This document shows positions 15,222 to 27,200 of a DNA stretch of 64,000 nucleotides, piece by piece. The stretch spans positions 69,798-133,797 of the forward strand of contig NZ_PVTF01000021.1 of NCBI RefSeq assembly GCF_003002815.1, in the 5' to 3' direction. The DNA comes from Umezawaea tangerina. GTDB taxonomy: Bacteria; Actinomycetota; Actinomycetes; Mycobacteriales; Pseudonocardiaceae. Position numbers and translations under genes: made by a program. The notes beneath the pieces are model-generated. The model searched no databases and was not told where the DNA came from. It was given only the letters and a program-made list of their open reading frames with translations. How positions within the stretch are numbered: the stretch's first letter is position 1; every line of letters starts with the position of its first letter.

Positions 15222-18200
15222 ATGGACGTGTCGTCAGCGGGGGACCGCGGTCCGCTGCCCTGGGTGCTGTCCGCGGACGGCCTCCCGGCACTGCGGGAGA
15301 CCGCGCGACGGCTGGCGGAACGGCTGCGGGCGCGACCCGACGTGGACGCGGACACCGTGGGGCGCTGGCTGATGGCACGGGCGGCGGTGGCGCGCCCGTT
15401 CCGGGCCGCGGTGAGCGGACGGGACCGGGAGTCCCTGCTGGACGGGTTGGCGGACCTCGCCCGCGGTGGCGCGGTGGCGCTGGGGTCGGCGCCCGAGGCC
15501 GACCCGGTGTTCGTGTTCCCCGGCATCGGCTCGCAGTGGCCGGGGATGGGCAGCGCGCTGATGACGGCCTCGCCGGTGTTCCGGGCCCGGATGGACGAGT
15601 GCGCGCAGGCGTTGGAGCCGTTCGTCGACTGGCCGGTGGCCGAGGTCGTGGCCGACCCGCTGACCAGGTCGGCGCTCGACCGGGTCGACGTGGTGCAGAC
15701 GCTGCTGTTCGCCGTGCAGGTGTCGTTGGCGGCGGTGTGGGACGACCTGGGCGTGCGGCCCGCGGTGGTCGTGGGGCAGAGCCTCGGCGAGGTGGCGGCG
15801 GCGGTGGTGACCGGCGCGCTGACCCTGGACGACGGGGCGCGCGTGTCGGCGTTGCGGGGCCTCGCTCAGGTGCCGCTGGCCGGTCGCGGTGACGTGGTGT
15901 CGGTGCGGGCGCCGCTGGACGTGGTGGCGGAGTGGGTGTCCCGCTGGGACGGCGAGCTGGTCGTGGCCGGGCTGAACGCCCCCACGTCGGTGCTGGTGTC
16001 GGGCGGCGCGGAGGCGGCCGCGGAGCTGGTGGCCGCGATGGCCGCGGCCGGGATCTCCGCCCGCCGGTCCGCCGTCGACCTGGCCACGCACTCGCCGCAG
16101 TTCGACGCGATCGTGCCGCGGATGCGCGCGGACCTGGCCCCGGTGCGACCGGTGGCGCCGGGCCTGCCGTACTACTCGTCGTTGACCGGCGGTCCACTCG
16201 ACGGGCTGCCGATGGACGCCGACTACTGGTGCCGCAACCTGCGCGACCCGCTCCGGTTCGACGAGGCGCTGCGCTCCCTGCTGGCGACCGGCGACCGGCA
16301 CGTGCTGCTCGAGGTCAGCCCGCACCCGCTGCTCACCGGCGCGATGCTGGAGCTGGTCGAGGAGGCGGGCAACAGCAGCAGCGTGTGCGCGACCCTGCGC
16401 CGCGGGCACGGCGGGTCGCACGCGGTCAACGCCGCGCTGGGCGAGCTGTACGCGGCGGGCGCGCGGATCGACTGGCCCGCGGGCGACGTGGACGCACCGG
16501 TGGAGCTCGACGAGGTCACCGCCGCGGAGCCCGCGGCGCACCGGCCCGTCGCCGCGCTGGACGTGGTGTGCTCCGTGACCGCCGCCGTGCTCGGCGGCGA
16601 CCCGCTTACCCCGGCCGACCACCGGCGGTCCTTCGTGGACCTCGGTCTGGACTCCGCCACCGCGCTGGAGGTGCGGGCCCGGCTCGCCGAGGTGCTCGGC
16701 GTCGCGCTGCCCGCGGCCGTGGTGTTCGACCACCCGACCCCGGCCCGGCTCGCCGGGTACCTGGACGGACGGCGTGAACCCGCCGCCGCGGCACCGGCCC
16801 GCCCCGCGCGGGTGGACGACGACCCGATCGCCGTGGTGGGCATGGGAGTCCGCCTCCCCGGCGGCGTGGCCGACACCGACGACCTGTGGCGGCTGCTGGT
16901 GGACGGCGTGGACGCGGTGGGGCCGTTCCCGGTCGACCGCGGCTGGGACACCGCGGGCTACGACCCGCGCCCCCGCACACCCGGCCGCCACTACCAGCGC
17001 GAGGCGGGCTTCCTGCACGACGCGGACCGGTTCGACGCCGCGTTCTTCGGGATCTCGCCCCGCGAGGCGCTGGCCATGGACCCCCAGCAGCGGCTGCTGC
17101 TGGAGACGTCGTGGCAGGCGCTGGAGTCGGCGGGGATCGTGCCGGAGGCGTTGCGCGGCAGCCGTACCGGCGTGTTCACCGGCCTTTACACCCTCGGCTA
17201 CGGCTCGCCGCTGGACCCGGCGTCCGGCTTGCAGGGCTACGGCTTCACCGGGTCCACCGGCAGCGTGGCCTCCGGCCGCGTCGCCTACGCGCTGGGCCTG
17301 GAAGGGCCCGCGGTCACGGTGGACACGGCGTGCTCGTCGTCGTTGGTGGCCCTGCACCTCGCGGTCGGGTCGCTGCGGTCCGGGGAGACCGACCTCGCCC
17401 TGGCGGGCGGCGCGACGGTGCTGCCGGGGCTGTCCATGTTCGTGGAGTTCTCCCAGCTCGGCGCCCTGTCGGCGGACGGGCGGTGCAAGGCGTTCGCCGA
17501 GGCGGGCGACGGGTTCGGCCTCGCCGAGGGCGTCGGGGTCGTGGTGCTGGAACGGCTGTCCGACGCCCGCCGCCACGGCCACCCGGTGCTCGCGGTCGTC
17601 AAGGGCAGCGCCGTGAACCAGGACGGTGCCTCGAACGGGCTCACCGCGCCGAACGGGCCGTCGCAGGAGCGGGTCATCCGCGCCGCGCTGGCCGACGCCG
17701 GGGTCGCCGCGGCGGACGTCGACGCGATCGAGGCGCACGGCACGGGCACGGTCCTCGGTGACGCCATCGAGGCCGAGGCGCTGCTGGCCACCTACGGTCA
17801 GGACCGCGACCCGGCGCGCCCGGCGTGGCTGGGGTCGCTGAAGTCGAACGTGGGCCACACCCAGGCCGCCGCCGGGGTGGTCGGCGTGATCAGGACGGTG
17901 CTGGCGCTGCGGCACGGGCTGCTGCCCCGCACGCTGCACGTGGACGCGCCCTCGTCGCGGGTCGACTGGTCGCGGGGACATCTGGCCCTGCTGACCGAGC
18001 CCCGGCCGTGGCCGCGGTCCGCCGACCGGCCCCGGCTCGCGGGTGTGTCGTCGTTCGGCGTGTCCGGCACCAACGCCCACGCCGTGCTGGCCGAGGCGCC
18101 CGACGAGCCGGTCGGGACCGTCGACGTCCCGGCGCGGGTGCGGCCGTGGGTGCTGTCCGCGCGCACGGCCGACGCCGTGCGCGAGCAGGCCGCCCGGTTG

Positions 18201-21200
18201 CCGGCACGGGCCGACGCCGACCCCGCGCTCGTGGGGGCGTCGCTGCTCCGCACGCGGACGTCGTTCGACCACCGGGCCGTCGTCGTGGGTGCCGACCGCG
18301 CGGAGCTGCTGGCCGGTCTGCGGGAGCTCGTGGTCGGCGAGGCCGCGGGCGACGGCGGCAAGGTCGTGTTCGTCTTCCCCGGCCAGGGCGCCCAGTGGAC
18401 CGGGATGACCCGCGACCTGCTGGACTGGTCACCGGTGTTCGCGCGCTCGATGGCCGCGTGCGAGGCCGCGCTGGACCCGTTCGTGGACTGGTCGCTCGCC
18501 GACGTCCTCGGTGACGCGGAGGCGTTGGAGCGGGTGGACGTCGTCCAGCCCGCGCTCTGGGCCGTGATGGTGTCGCTGGCGGAGCTGTGGCGCTCGGTGG
18601 GTGTCGAGCCGGACGCGGTGCTGGGCCACTCGCAGGGCGAGATCGCCGCCGCCGTGGTCGCGGGCGCACTGTCCCTTGAGGACGGTGCACGGGTGGTCTC
18701 CTTGCGCAGCAAGGCGATCCTGGCCATCGCGGGCAGCGGCGCCATGGCGTCCGTCCCGCTGCCGCTCGACGAGGTGCGGGCCCTGCTCCCGGACGGCGTG
18801 TCGGTGGCCGCGGTGAACGGCCCGTCGTCGGTCGTCGTCTCCGGTGACGTCGCCGGAGTGGCCGCGGTGGTGGCCTCGGTGCCACGGGCCCGGCGCGTGC
18901 CGGTGGACTACGCGTCGCACTCGGCGCAGGTGGAACGGATCGAGCGGGACGTCCGCGCCGCACTGGACGGCATCGCGCCCCGCGCGGCACGGGTGCCGTT
19001 CCTGTCGTCGGTCACCGCGGACTGGGCCGACGGCGCGGACCTCGACGCGGGGTACTGGTACCGCAACCTCCGGCAGCCGGTGCGGTTCGCCGAGGCCGTG
19101 GACCTCTTGGCGCGCGACGGGTTCGGCGCGTTCGTCGAGACGAGCGCCCACCCCGTGCTCACGCCGGGGGTCACCGAGTCGGTGCCCGACGCGGTCGTCA
19201 CCGGCACCCTGCGCCGCGACGAGGACGGTCCCCGGCAGTTCACCACCGCCGTGGGCAGGCTCCACGTGCACGGCGTCCCGGTCGACTGGACGCCGTTCTT
19301 CGCCGACGTGACCGGGTCCGTAGACCTGCCGACGTACCCGTTCGGGGGCGACCGGTTCTGGCTGGACCCCGCGCGTCCCACGACGGACGCGGTGGACGAC
19401 GGGTGGTGCTACCGGATCGGCTGGCGTCGGCTCACCCCCGTGGCCGCCGCGCCCACCGGACGATGGCTGGCGGTGCTCCCGCCCGACGGCTCGGGGGCCG
19501 AGGTCGTCACGGCCCTGCGGGACGCCGGGCTCGACGTCACCACCGACGGACTGCCCGACGGCGACTTCGCGGGCGTGCTGTCGCTGGGCGAGCACGCCGA
19601 CCTGTGGGCCGCGGTGGAGCTGGCGCGGTCGACGACCCGGCCGCTGTGGGTGCTGACCCGCGGCGCGGTGGTCGTCGACGGCACCGAGGACCCGTCGCCC
19701 GCGCAGGCCGCGGCGGTCGCGCTGGCCAAGTCGTTCGGACTGGAGAACCCGGACCGCTGGGGCGGCGCGATCGACCTCCCCGACGTCCTGGACGCTCAGG
19801 GCGCCGCGCTGGTGGTCGCCGCGCTCGCCTTCGGCGACGAGGACCAGCTCGCGGTCCGCCGGAACGGACTGCACGGCCGCAGGCTGCTGCCGGGGCTGCG
19901 CTCGTCGGACGGCTGGCGTCCACGGGGGACGGTGCTGGTGACCGGCGGCACCGGCGGGCTCGGCGCGACGGTCGCCCGCTGGCTGGTCGCCGCGGGTGCC
20001 GACCGGGTGCTGCTGGTCGGCCGTCGGGGCCCGGACACCCCTGGACTCCCCGATCCCGGGCCCGCTGTCACCGTGCTCGCCTGCGACGTCACCGATCGCG
20101 ACGCGGTCGCGCGGCTGCTGGCCGAGCACCCGGTGGACGCGGTCGTGCACGCGGCGGGCGTCCGCGACGACGCCACCCTGGACGCGCTCACCCCCGACCG
20201 GCTGGCGTCCGTGCTGCGGGCCAAGGTCACCGCGGCGACGCACCTGCACGAGCTCGCGGGCGAGCTGGACGCGTTCGTCGTGTTCTCGTCCGTCATGGGC
20301 GTGGTGGGCAACGCCGGGCAGGCCAACTACGCCGCCGCGAACGCCGCCCTCGACGCGCTGGTGGCCCGCCGCCGCAAAGCGGGTCTGCCGGGTCTGTCCA
20401 TCGCCTGGGGCGTGTGGGGCGGTCCGGGGATGCTGGAGGACGACCTCGCCGCGAAGCTGGCCGCCCGCGGCCTGCCGGGCATGGACCCCGACCGGGCCGT
20501 CGAGCTGATCGGACGGGTCACCGAGGCGACCACCGTGGTCGCCGACGTCGACTGGGGCCGGTACGCCGGGGCGGCCGGGCTGCGGGCCGCGCTGGTCAGC
20601 GAACTTCCCGGCGTGACGACCACTCCCGAGCCCCGCGGGTCCACCCTGGAGGTCATCCGCACGCACCTGGCGGCCGTCCTCGGGCACGCCTCGGGCGACG
20701 CGGTGCCCGCGCGGACCGCGTTCGCGGAGCTGGGCCTGGACTCGTTGACCGTGCTGGAGCTGCGGAACCGGCTCAACGCCGCACTCGGTCTGCGCCTGCC
20801 GACCAGCGCGCTGTTCGACCACCCGACCCCGCGGGCGCTCGCCGACCACCTCGACGCCCCCACCGGTACACCGACGGGCATCCCGGTGGACGCCCCGGTG
20901 GTGCCGCGGACCGCCGTGGCCGAGCACGAGCCGATCGCCGTGGTGGGCATGGGCTGCCGGTTCCCCGGCGACGTGGAGACCCCCGACGACCTGTGGCGGC
21001 TGCTGGTGTCCGGGCAGGACGCCATCGGGCCGTGGCCCACCGACCGCGGCTGGGACCTCGACGCGCTGCACCACCCCGACCCCGACCACCCCGGCACGAG
21101 CTACTGCCGCGAGGGCGGGTTCCTGACCGGCGCGGCCGACTTCGACGCCGGGTTCTTCGGCGTCTCCCCGCGCGAGGCGCTGACCATGGACCCGCAGCAG

Positions 21201-24200
21201 CGGCTGCTCCTGGAGACCACCTGGCACGCCGTGGAGGACGCCGGGATCGCGCCGACCGACCTGCGCGGCCGCCCGGTCGGCGTGTTCGTCGGCACCAACG
21301 GCCAGGACTACCCGGTCGCGCTGGCCGGTGACCCCGCCGTCCCCGAGGGCCACCGGCTGACCGGCACCCTGGCCAGCGTGCTGTCCGGGCGGATCTCCTA
21401 CGTCCTGGGCCTGCAGGGTCCGGCGCTGACCGTGGACACCGCGTGCTCGGCGTCGCTGGTCGCGCTGCACCTGGCCGTGCAGGCGCTGCGCCGGGGCGAC
21501 TGCGAGCAGGCCATCGCGGGCGGCGCGTCGGTGATGAGCACGCCGTGGCTGTTCACCGAGTTCAGCAGGCAGCGCGGGCTGGCCCCGGACGGCCGCTGCA
21601 AGTCGTTCTCCGCCGACGCCGACGGCACCGGCTGGTCGGAGGGCGTCGGCGTCCTCGTGCTGGAACGGCTGTCCGACGCCCTGGCCCACGGGCACCGGGT
21701 GCACGCGGTGATCCGCGGCAGCGCCGTCAACCAGGACGGCGCCTCCAACGGCCTCACCGCGCCGAACGGGCTGTCCCAGCAGCGGGTCATCGCCGCCGCG
21801 CTGGCCGACGCGGGCGTCGCGGCGGACGAGGTCGACGCCGTCGAGGCGCACGGCACCGGCACCCGGCTCGGCGACCCGATCGAGGGCAACGCCCTGCGCG
21901 CGGCCTACGGGCGACGCGACCGGCCGCTGCTGCTGGGCGCGGTGAAGTCGGTGCTCGGGCACACCCAGGCCGCGGCGGGCGTGGCAGGCGTGATCAAGAC
22001 CGTGCTCGCGCTGAAGCACGCCGAGCTGCCGCCGACCCTGCACACCGCCGAGCCGAACCCGGAGGTCGACTGGGACCCGGCCGTGCTGCGGCTGGTCACC
22101 GAGCGCGAACCCTGGCCCGCCCACGACGGGCCGCGCCGGGCCGGGGTGTCGGCGTTCGGCATCAGCGGCACCAACGCCCACGTCATCCTGGAGAGCGCGC
22201 CACCCGCACCGGAGCACCCGGTCCGCCCGGCGGGCCTGCCGACCCCGGTGCTGGTGTCGGCCGCGTCCGCCGAAGCGCTCCAGGCCCAGGTCGACCGGGT
22301 CCGCGCGCTCCCAGGGGCTCCCGACCCGGCCGACGCGCTGGCCACCCGACGGGCGCACCTGCCGCACCGGGCCGTGCTCGGCACGCGCTTGACCACCGGT
22401 CTCGCGGGCGACCCCGGCCGGATCGCGTTCCTGCTGCCCGGCCAGGGCAGCCAGCGCGCCGGGATGGGGGTCGCCCTGCACGCGGCGGAACCCGTGTTCG
22501 CCGCCGCCCTGGACGAGGTGTGCGCACTGGCCGACCGGCACCTGGACCGGCCGTTGCGCGAGGTCATGTCCGACGGCGGGGACGGCCTGCTCGACCGCAC
22601 CCGCTACGCCCAGCCCGCCCTGTTCGCGATCGGGGTCGCGCTGGCCGGGCTGCTCGAGGACCGCGGCGTGCGGCCGGACGTGCTGCTCGGCCACTCCGTG
22701 GGCGAGCTGACCGCCGCGCACCTGGCGGGCGTGCTGGACCTCGCCGACGCCGTCGACCTGGTCGCCGCGCGCGGCAGGCTCATGGACGCGCTGCCGCCCG
22801 GCGGCGCCATGGTCGCCGTCGAGGCGACCGAGGCCGAGGCCCGCGAGGTGGCGGACGAGGTGGCCGTCGCCGCGGTCAACGGCCCGAACGCCGTCGTGCT
22901 CTCCGGTGACACCAACGCCGTCGAACGGGTCGCGCGGCTGTTCCGCGACCGCGGTCGGCGCACCAAGCGGCTGCCCGTGAGCCACGCGTTCCACTCCGCC
23001 CGGATGGACCCCGTGCTCGCCGAGTTCCGGCAGGTCGCGTCAGGTCTCACCTACCGCCCTCCACGGCTCGACGTGATCTCCAACCGCACCGGCGCGGTCG
23101 CCACGGCCGAGCAGCTGCGCTCGCCGGAGTACTGGGTGCGGCACGTGCGCGAGACCGTCCGGTTCGCCGACGGCGTCCGCGCCCTCGACGCCGCCACCGC
23201 GTTCGAGCTCGGCCCCGGCGGGGTCCTGTCGACGCTGGTCGACGGCGCTGTGCCGCTGCTGCGCGACGACCGGCCCGAGGTGGACACGGTGGTCGACGCG
23301 CTCGCCCACGCCCACCTCCGCGGCGTGCCGGTGCGCTGGCCGGCGCGCGGTCCCCACGTCGACCTGCCGCTGTACCCGTTCCAGCGCACGCGCTTCTGGC
23401 CGGGAGCCCGGTTCACGGCCGCGCTCGACCGGCTGCGCTACCGGGTCGAGTGGACCCCCGTCACCGTCACGGGCACCCGGCCTCCGGGATCGTGGCGCCT
23501 GGTCGGCGACCTGCCGGGTGCCGACCGGATCGCCGCCGCGCTGGGCGAGGGCGACCCGTCCGGGGTGCTGGTGCTGCCCGGCTGCGCGCCCGACGAGCTG
23601 GTCGGGGTGGTGGCGGGCGCGGAGGCCCCGGTGTGGGTGCTGGCCGACCCCGACGACCCGGAGCAGGCACCGCTGTGGGGGATGGGCCGGGTCGCGGCCC
23701 TGGAACACCCCGACAAGTGGGGCGGACTGGTCCACTGGTCACCGGACGCCGACGTGGCGGACCTGGTGTCCGTGCTGACCGGCGACTCTGGCGAGGACCA
23801 GGTGTCCATCCGGCCGGACGGCGTGCGGGCCCGGCGGCTGGTGCGCGCCGACCGGCCCCGGTCCGGCTCCCGCTGGCGGCCCCGTGGCCGCGTATTGGTG
23901 ACCGGCGGTACCGGTGGGCTCGGCGGGCACGTGGCCCGCTGGCTGGCCGGGAACGGTGCCGAGGAGCTGGTGCTGGTGAGCCGGTCGGGCGGCGAGGCGC
24001 CCGACCTCGGGGTGCCGACGACCGTGCTGGCGTGCGACGTCGCCGACCGCGACCAGGTGGAACGGCTGGTCGCCGAGGCCGGGCCGTTCACGGCCGTGTT
24101 CCACGCGGCCGGGGTCGTCACCGACCGCCCCTTCGTCGACTGCACACCCGACCACCTCGCCGCCGAGACCGCCGCCAAGGTCCGCGGCGCCCGGCACCTG

Positions 24201-27200
24201 GACGCCCTCGTCGGCGACGTGGACGCGTTCGTGCTGTTCTCCTCCGTGGCCGCGACGTGGGGCAGCGGCGGGCAGGCCGGGTACGCCGCCGCCAACGCCG
24301 CGCTGGACGCGCTCGCCGTCGACCGCGGGCGACGCGGTCTGAAGGCCACGTCGGTGGCCTGGGGCCCGTGGGCGGGACCGGGCATGGCCGCGGGCGAGAC
24401 GGGGGAGCGCATCCGGCGGCACGGCCTGACCGCGCTGTCGCCCGCCGTCGCGCTGGCGGCCTTGCAGGACGCCCTGGACGGTGACGAGACGGCGGTCGTC
24501 GTCGCGGACGTGGACTGGGCGCGCTTCCTGCCGCCGTTCACCGCGACCCGGCCGAGCGCGCTGTTCCGCGACCTCCCCGAGGCGCGCCTCCCGGAGCAGT
24601 CCACTGTGGACGCTGTCGTGAGGTCGCTGTCCCAGCGGGAGCTCGCGGAGCTGGCCGCGGAGGTGCTGGGGCACGGCGACGCGGTGGCGCTGGACGCCGA
24701 CCGGTCGTTCCGCGACCTCGGCTTCGACTCGCTCATGGCCGTCGACCTGCGCAACCGCGTGGTGGAGCGCACCGGTCGCGCGCTGCCGGTGACCGTGGTC
24801 TTCGACCACCCGTCGATCGCCGCGCTCGCCGCCGCGTTGGGCGACGACGTCCCCGCGGCCGAGACCCCGGTGCCGTCGGCGGTCCCGGACGAGCCGCTGG
24901 CGATCGTGTCGATGGCCTGCCGGTTCCCCGGCGGCGTCACGAGCCCGGAGGACCTCTGGCGGCTGGTCGACGAGGGCCGGGACGCCATCGGCGAGCTGCC
25001 CGGCGACCGCGGCTGGGACCTCGCCCGGCTCTACGACGCCGACCCCGACAAGGCGGGCACGTTCTACGCCCGCGGCGGCGGGTTCCTGGCCGACGCGGGT
25101 GACTTCGACGCCGCCTTCTTCGGCATCTCGCCCCGCGAGGCCTTGGCCATGGACCCGCAGCAGCGGCTGCTGCTGACCGCGAGCTGGGAAGCCCTGGAAC
25201 GGGCGGGCATCGACCCCTCCGCGCTGCGCGGCAGCGACGGCGGGGTGTTCGTCGGTGTCGCCGGACAGGGCTACGGCACCGGACCGGCGGGCGAGGTCGA
25301 GGGCCACCTGCTCGCGGGCACGGTGACCAGCGTCGCGTCCGGCCGGATCGCCTACACCCTGGGCACCGAGGGCCCGGCCGTCACGGTCGAGACGGCGTGC
25401 TCGTCCTCGTTGGTGGCGCTGCACATCGCCGGTCAGTCGCTGCGGTCGGGCGAGTGCTCGTTCGCGATCGTCGGCGGGGCGGCCGTGGTGGCCAGTCCCG
25501 ACCTGTTCGTCGAGTTCAGCAGGCAGCGCGGCCTGTCCGCGGACGGGCGCTGCCGGTCGTTCGGCGCCGAGGCCGACGGCACCGGCTGGTCCGAGGGCGT
25601 GGGCGTGCTGGTCGTGGAACGGCTGTCCGACGCCCGCCGGCTCGGCCACCCCGTGCTGGCGCTGGTGCGCGGCAGCGCGGTCAACCAGGACGGCGCGTCC
25701 AACGGCCTGACCGCCCCGAACGGTCTCGCCCAGCAACGGGTGATCCGGCGGGCGCTGGCCGCCGCCGGCCTGGCACCGTCCGATGTGGACCTGGTGGAGG
25801 CGCACGGCACCGGGACCACCCTGGGCGACCCGATCGAGGCCCAGGCCCTGCTGGCGACCTACGGGCAGGACCGCGACCGGCCGTTCGGACTGGGGTCGGT
25901 CAAGTCCAACATCGGCCACACCCAGGCCGCCGCCGGGATCGCCGGGATCATCAAGGTCGTCATGGCCATGCGGCACGGCGTGCAGCCGCGCACCCTGCAC
26001 GCGGCCGAACCGTCCACGCAGGTGGACTGGTCGGCCGGGAACGCCCTGCTGCTGCGCGAGTCGCGCCCGTGGGACGGGCCGCGCCGGGCCGGGGTGTCCG
26101 CGTTCGGCATGAGCGGCACCAATGCGCACGTGGTCCTCGAACACGTCCCCGTCGAGGCCGCCGAGCCCGTCGCGGACGACTCGCTGCCGTTGCTGCTGTC
26201 GGCGCGCACCGCCCGCGCCCTGGCCGACCAGTTCGCCCGGCTGCACGGGTCGGTGCGGGACCACGCGCCCGCGGACGTGGCCAGGACCTTGGCGGCGCGG
26301 CCGCGGTTCGAGCACCGGGCCGTGGTCGTCGGCGACCACCTCACCGGGCTCGCCTCACCCGACACCGCCCCGAACGTCGTGCGCGGCAGCACGACCGGTG
26401 GGGGAGTGGTGTTCGTCTTCCCCGGCCAGGGCACCCAGTGGACCGGCATGGCGCTGGAGCTGGCCGGGTCGGAGCCGGTCTTCGCGGCCCGGCTCGACGA
26501 GTGCGCGGAGGCGCTGGCCGCGCACGTGGACTGGTCGCTGCGGGACGTGCTGGCCGACGAGGCCGCGCTGAGCCGGGTCGACGTCGTGCAGCCCGCCCTG
26601 TTCGCGGTGATGGTGTCGCTGGCGGCGCTGTGGCGCGCGCACGGCGTCGAGCCCGCGGCCGTGGTCGGCCACTCGCAGGGCGAGATCGCCGCCGCCGTGG
26701 TGGCGGGCGCACTGTCCCTTGAGGACGGTGCACGGGTGGTCTCCCTGCGCAGCAAGGCGATCCTGGCCATCTCGGGCAACGGCGGCATGGTCGCCGTGGC
26801 CGCCGGTGAGGCCGCCGCACGGGAGCGGCTGGCCGGGTACGCCGGTCGGATCGAGATCGCCGCGGTCAACGGACCTGACGCCGTGGTGGTGGCCGGGGAG
26901 CCGGACGCGCTGGCCGACCTGGTCGCCGACTGCGCCCGCGACGGCGTGCGGGCCAGGTCGATCCCGGTCGACTACGCCGCCCACTCGGCGCACGTGGAGC
27001 CGTTGCGCGCCGAACTGCTCGCCGCGCTGGTCGGGATCCGGCCGCGGGCCGCTGACGTGCCGCTGCTGTCCAGCGTGCTCGGCGAGCTCGTGGACGGCAC
27101 CGCCCTCGACGCCGAGTACTGGTACCGCAACCTGCGCGAACCCGTCGGCTTCGGCGCGGCCACCGAGCAGCTCATGGGCCACGGCCACACGCTGTTCGTC

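Noticed and set aside
15222-16770. Loading module considered as a KSQ-type decarboxylating starter module
   Set aside because: No ketosynthase precedes the first AT; the protein begins with an AT after about 90 residues.
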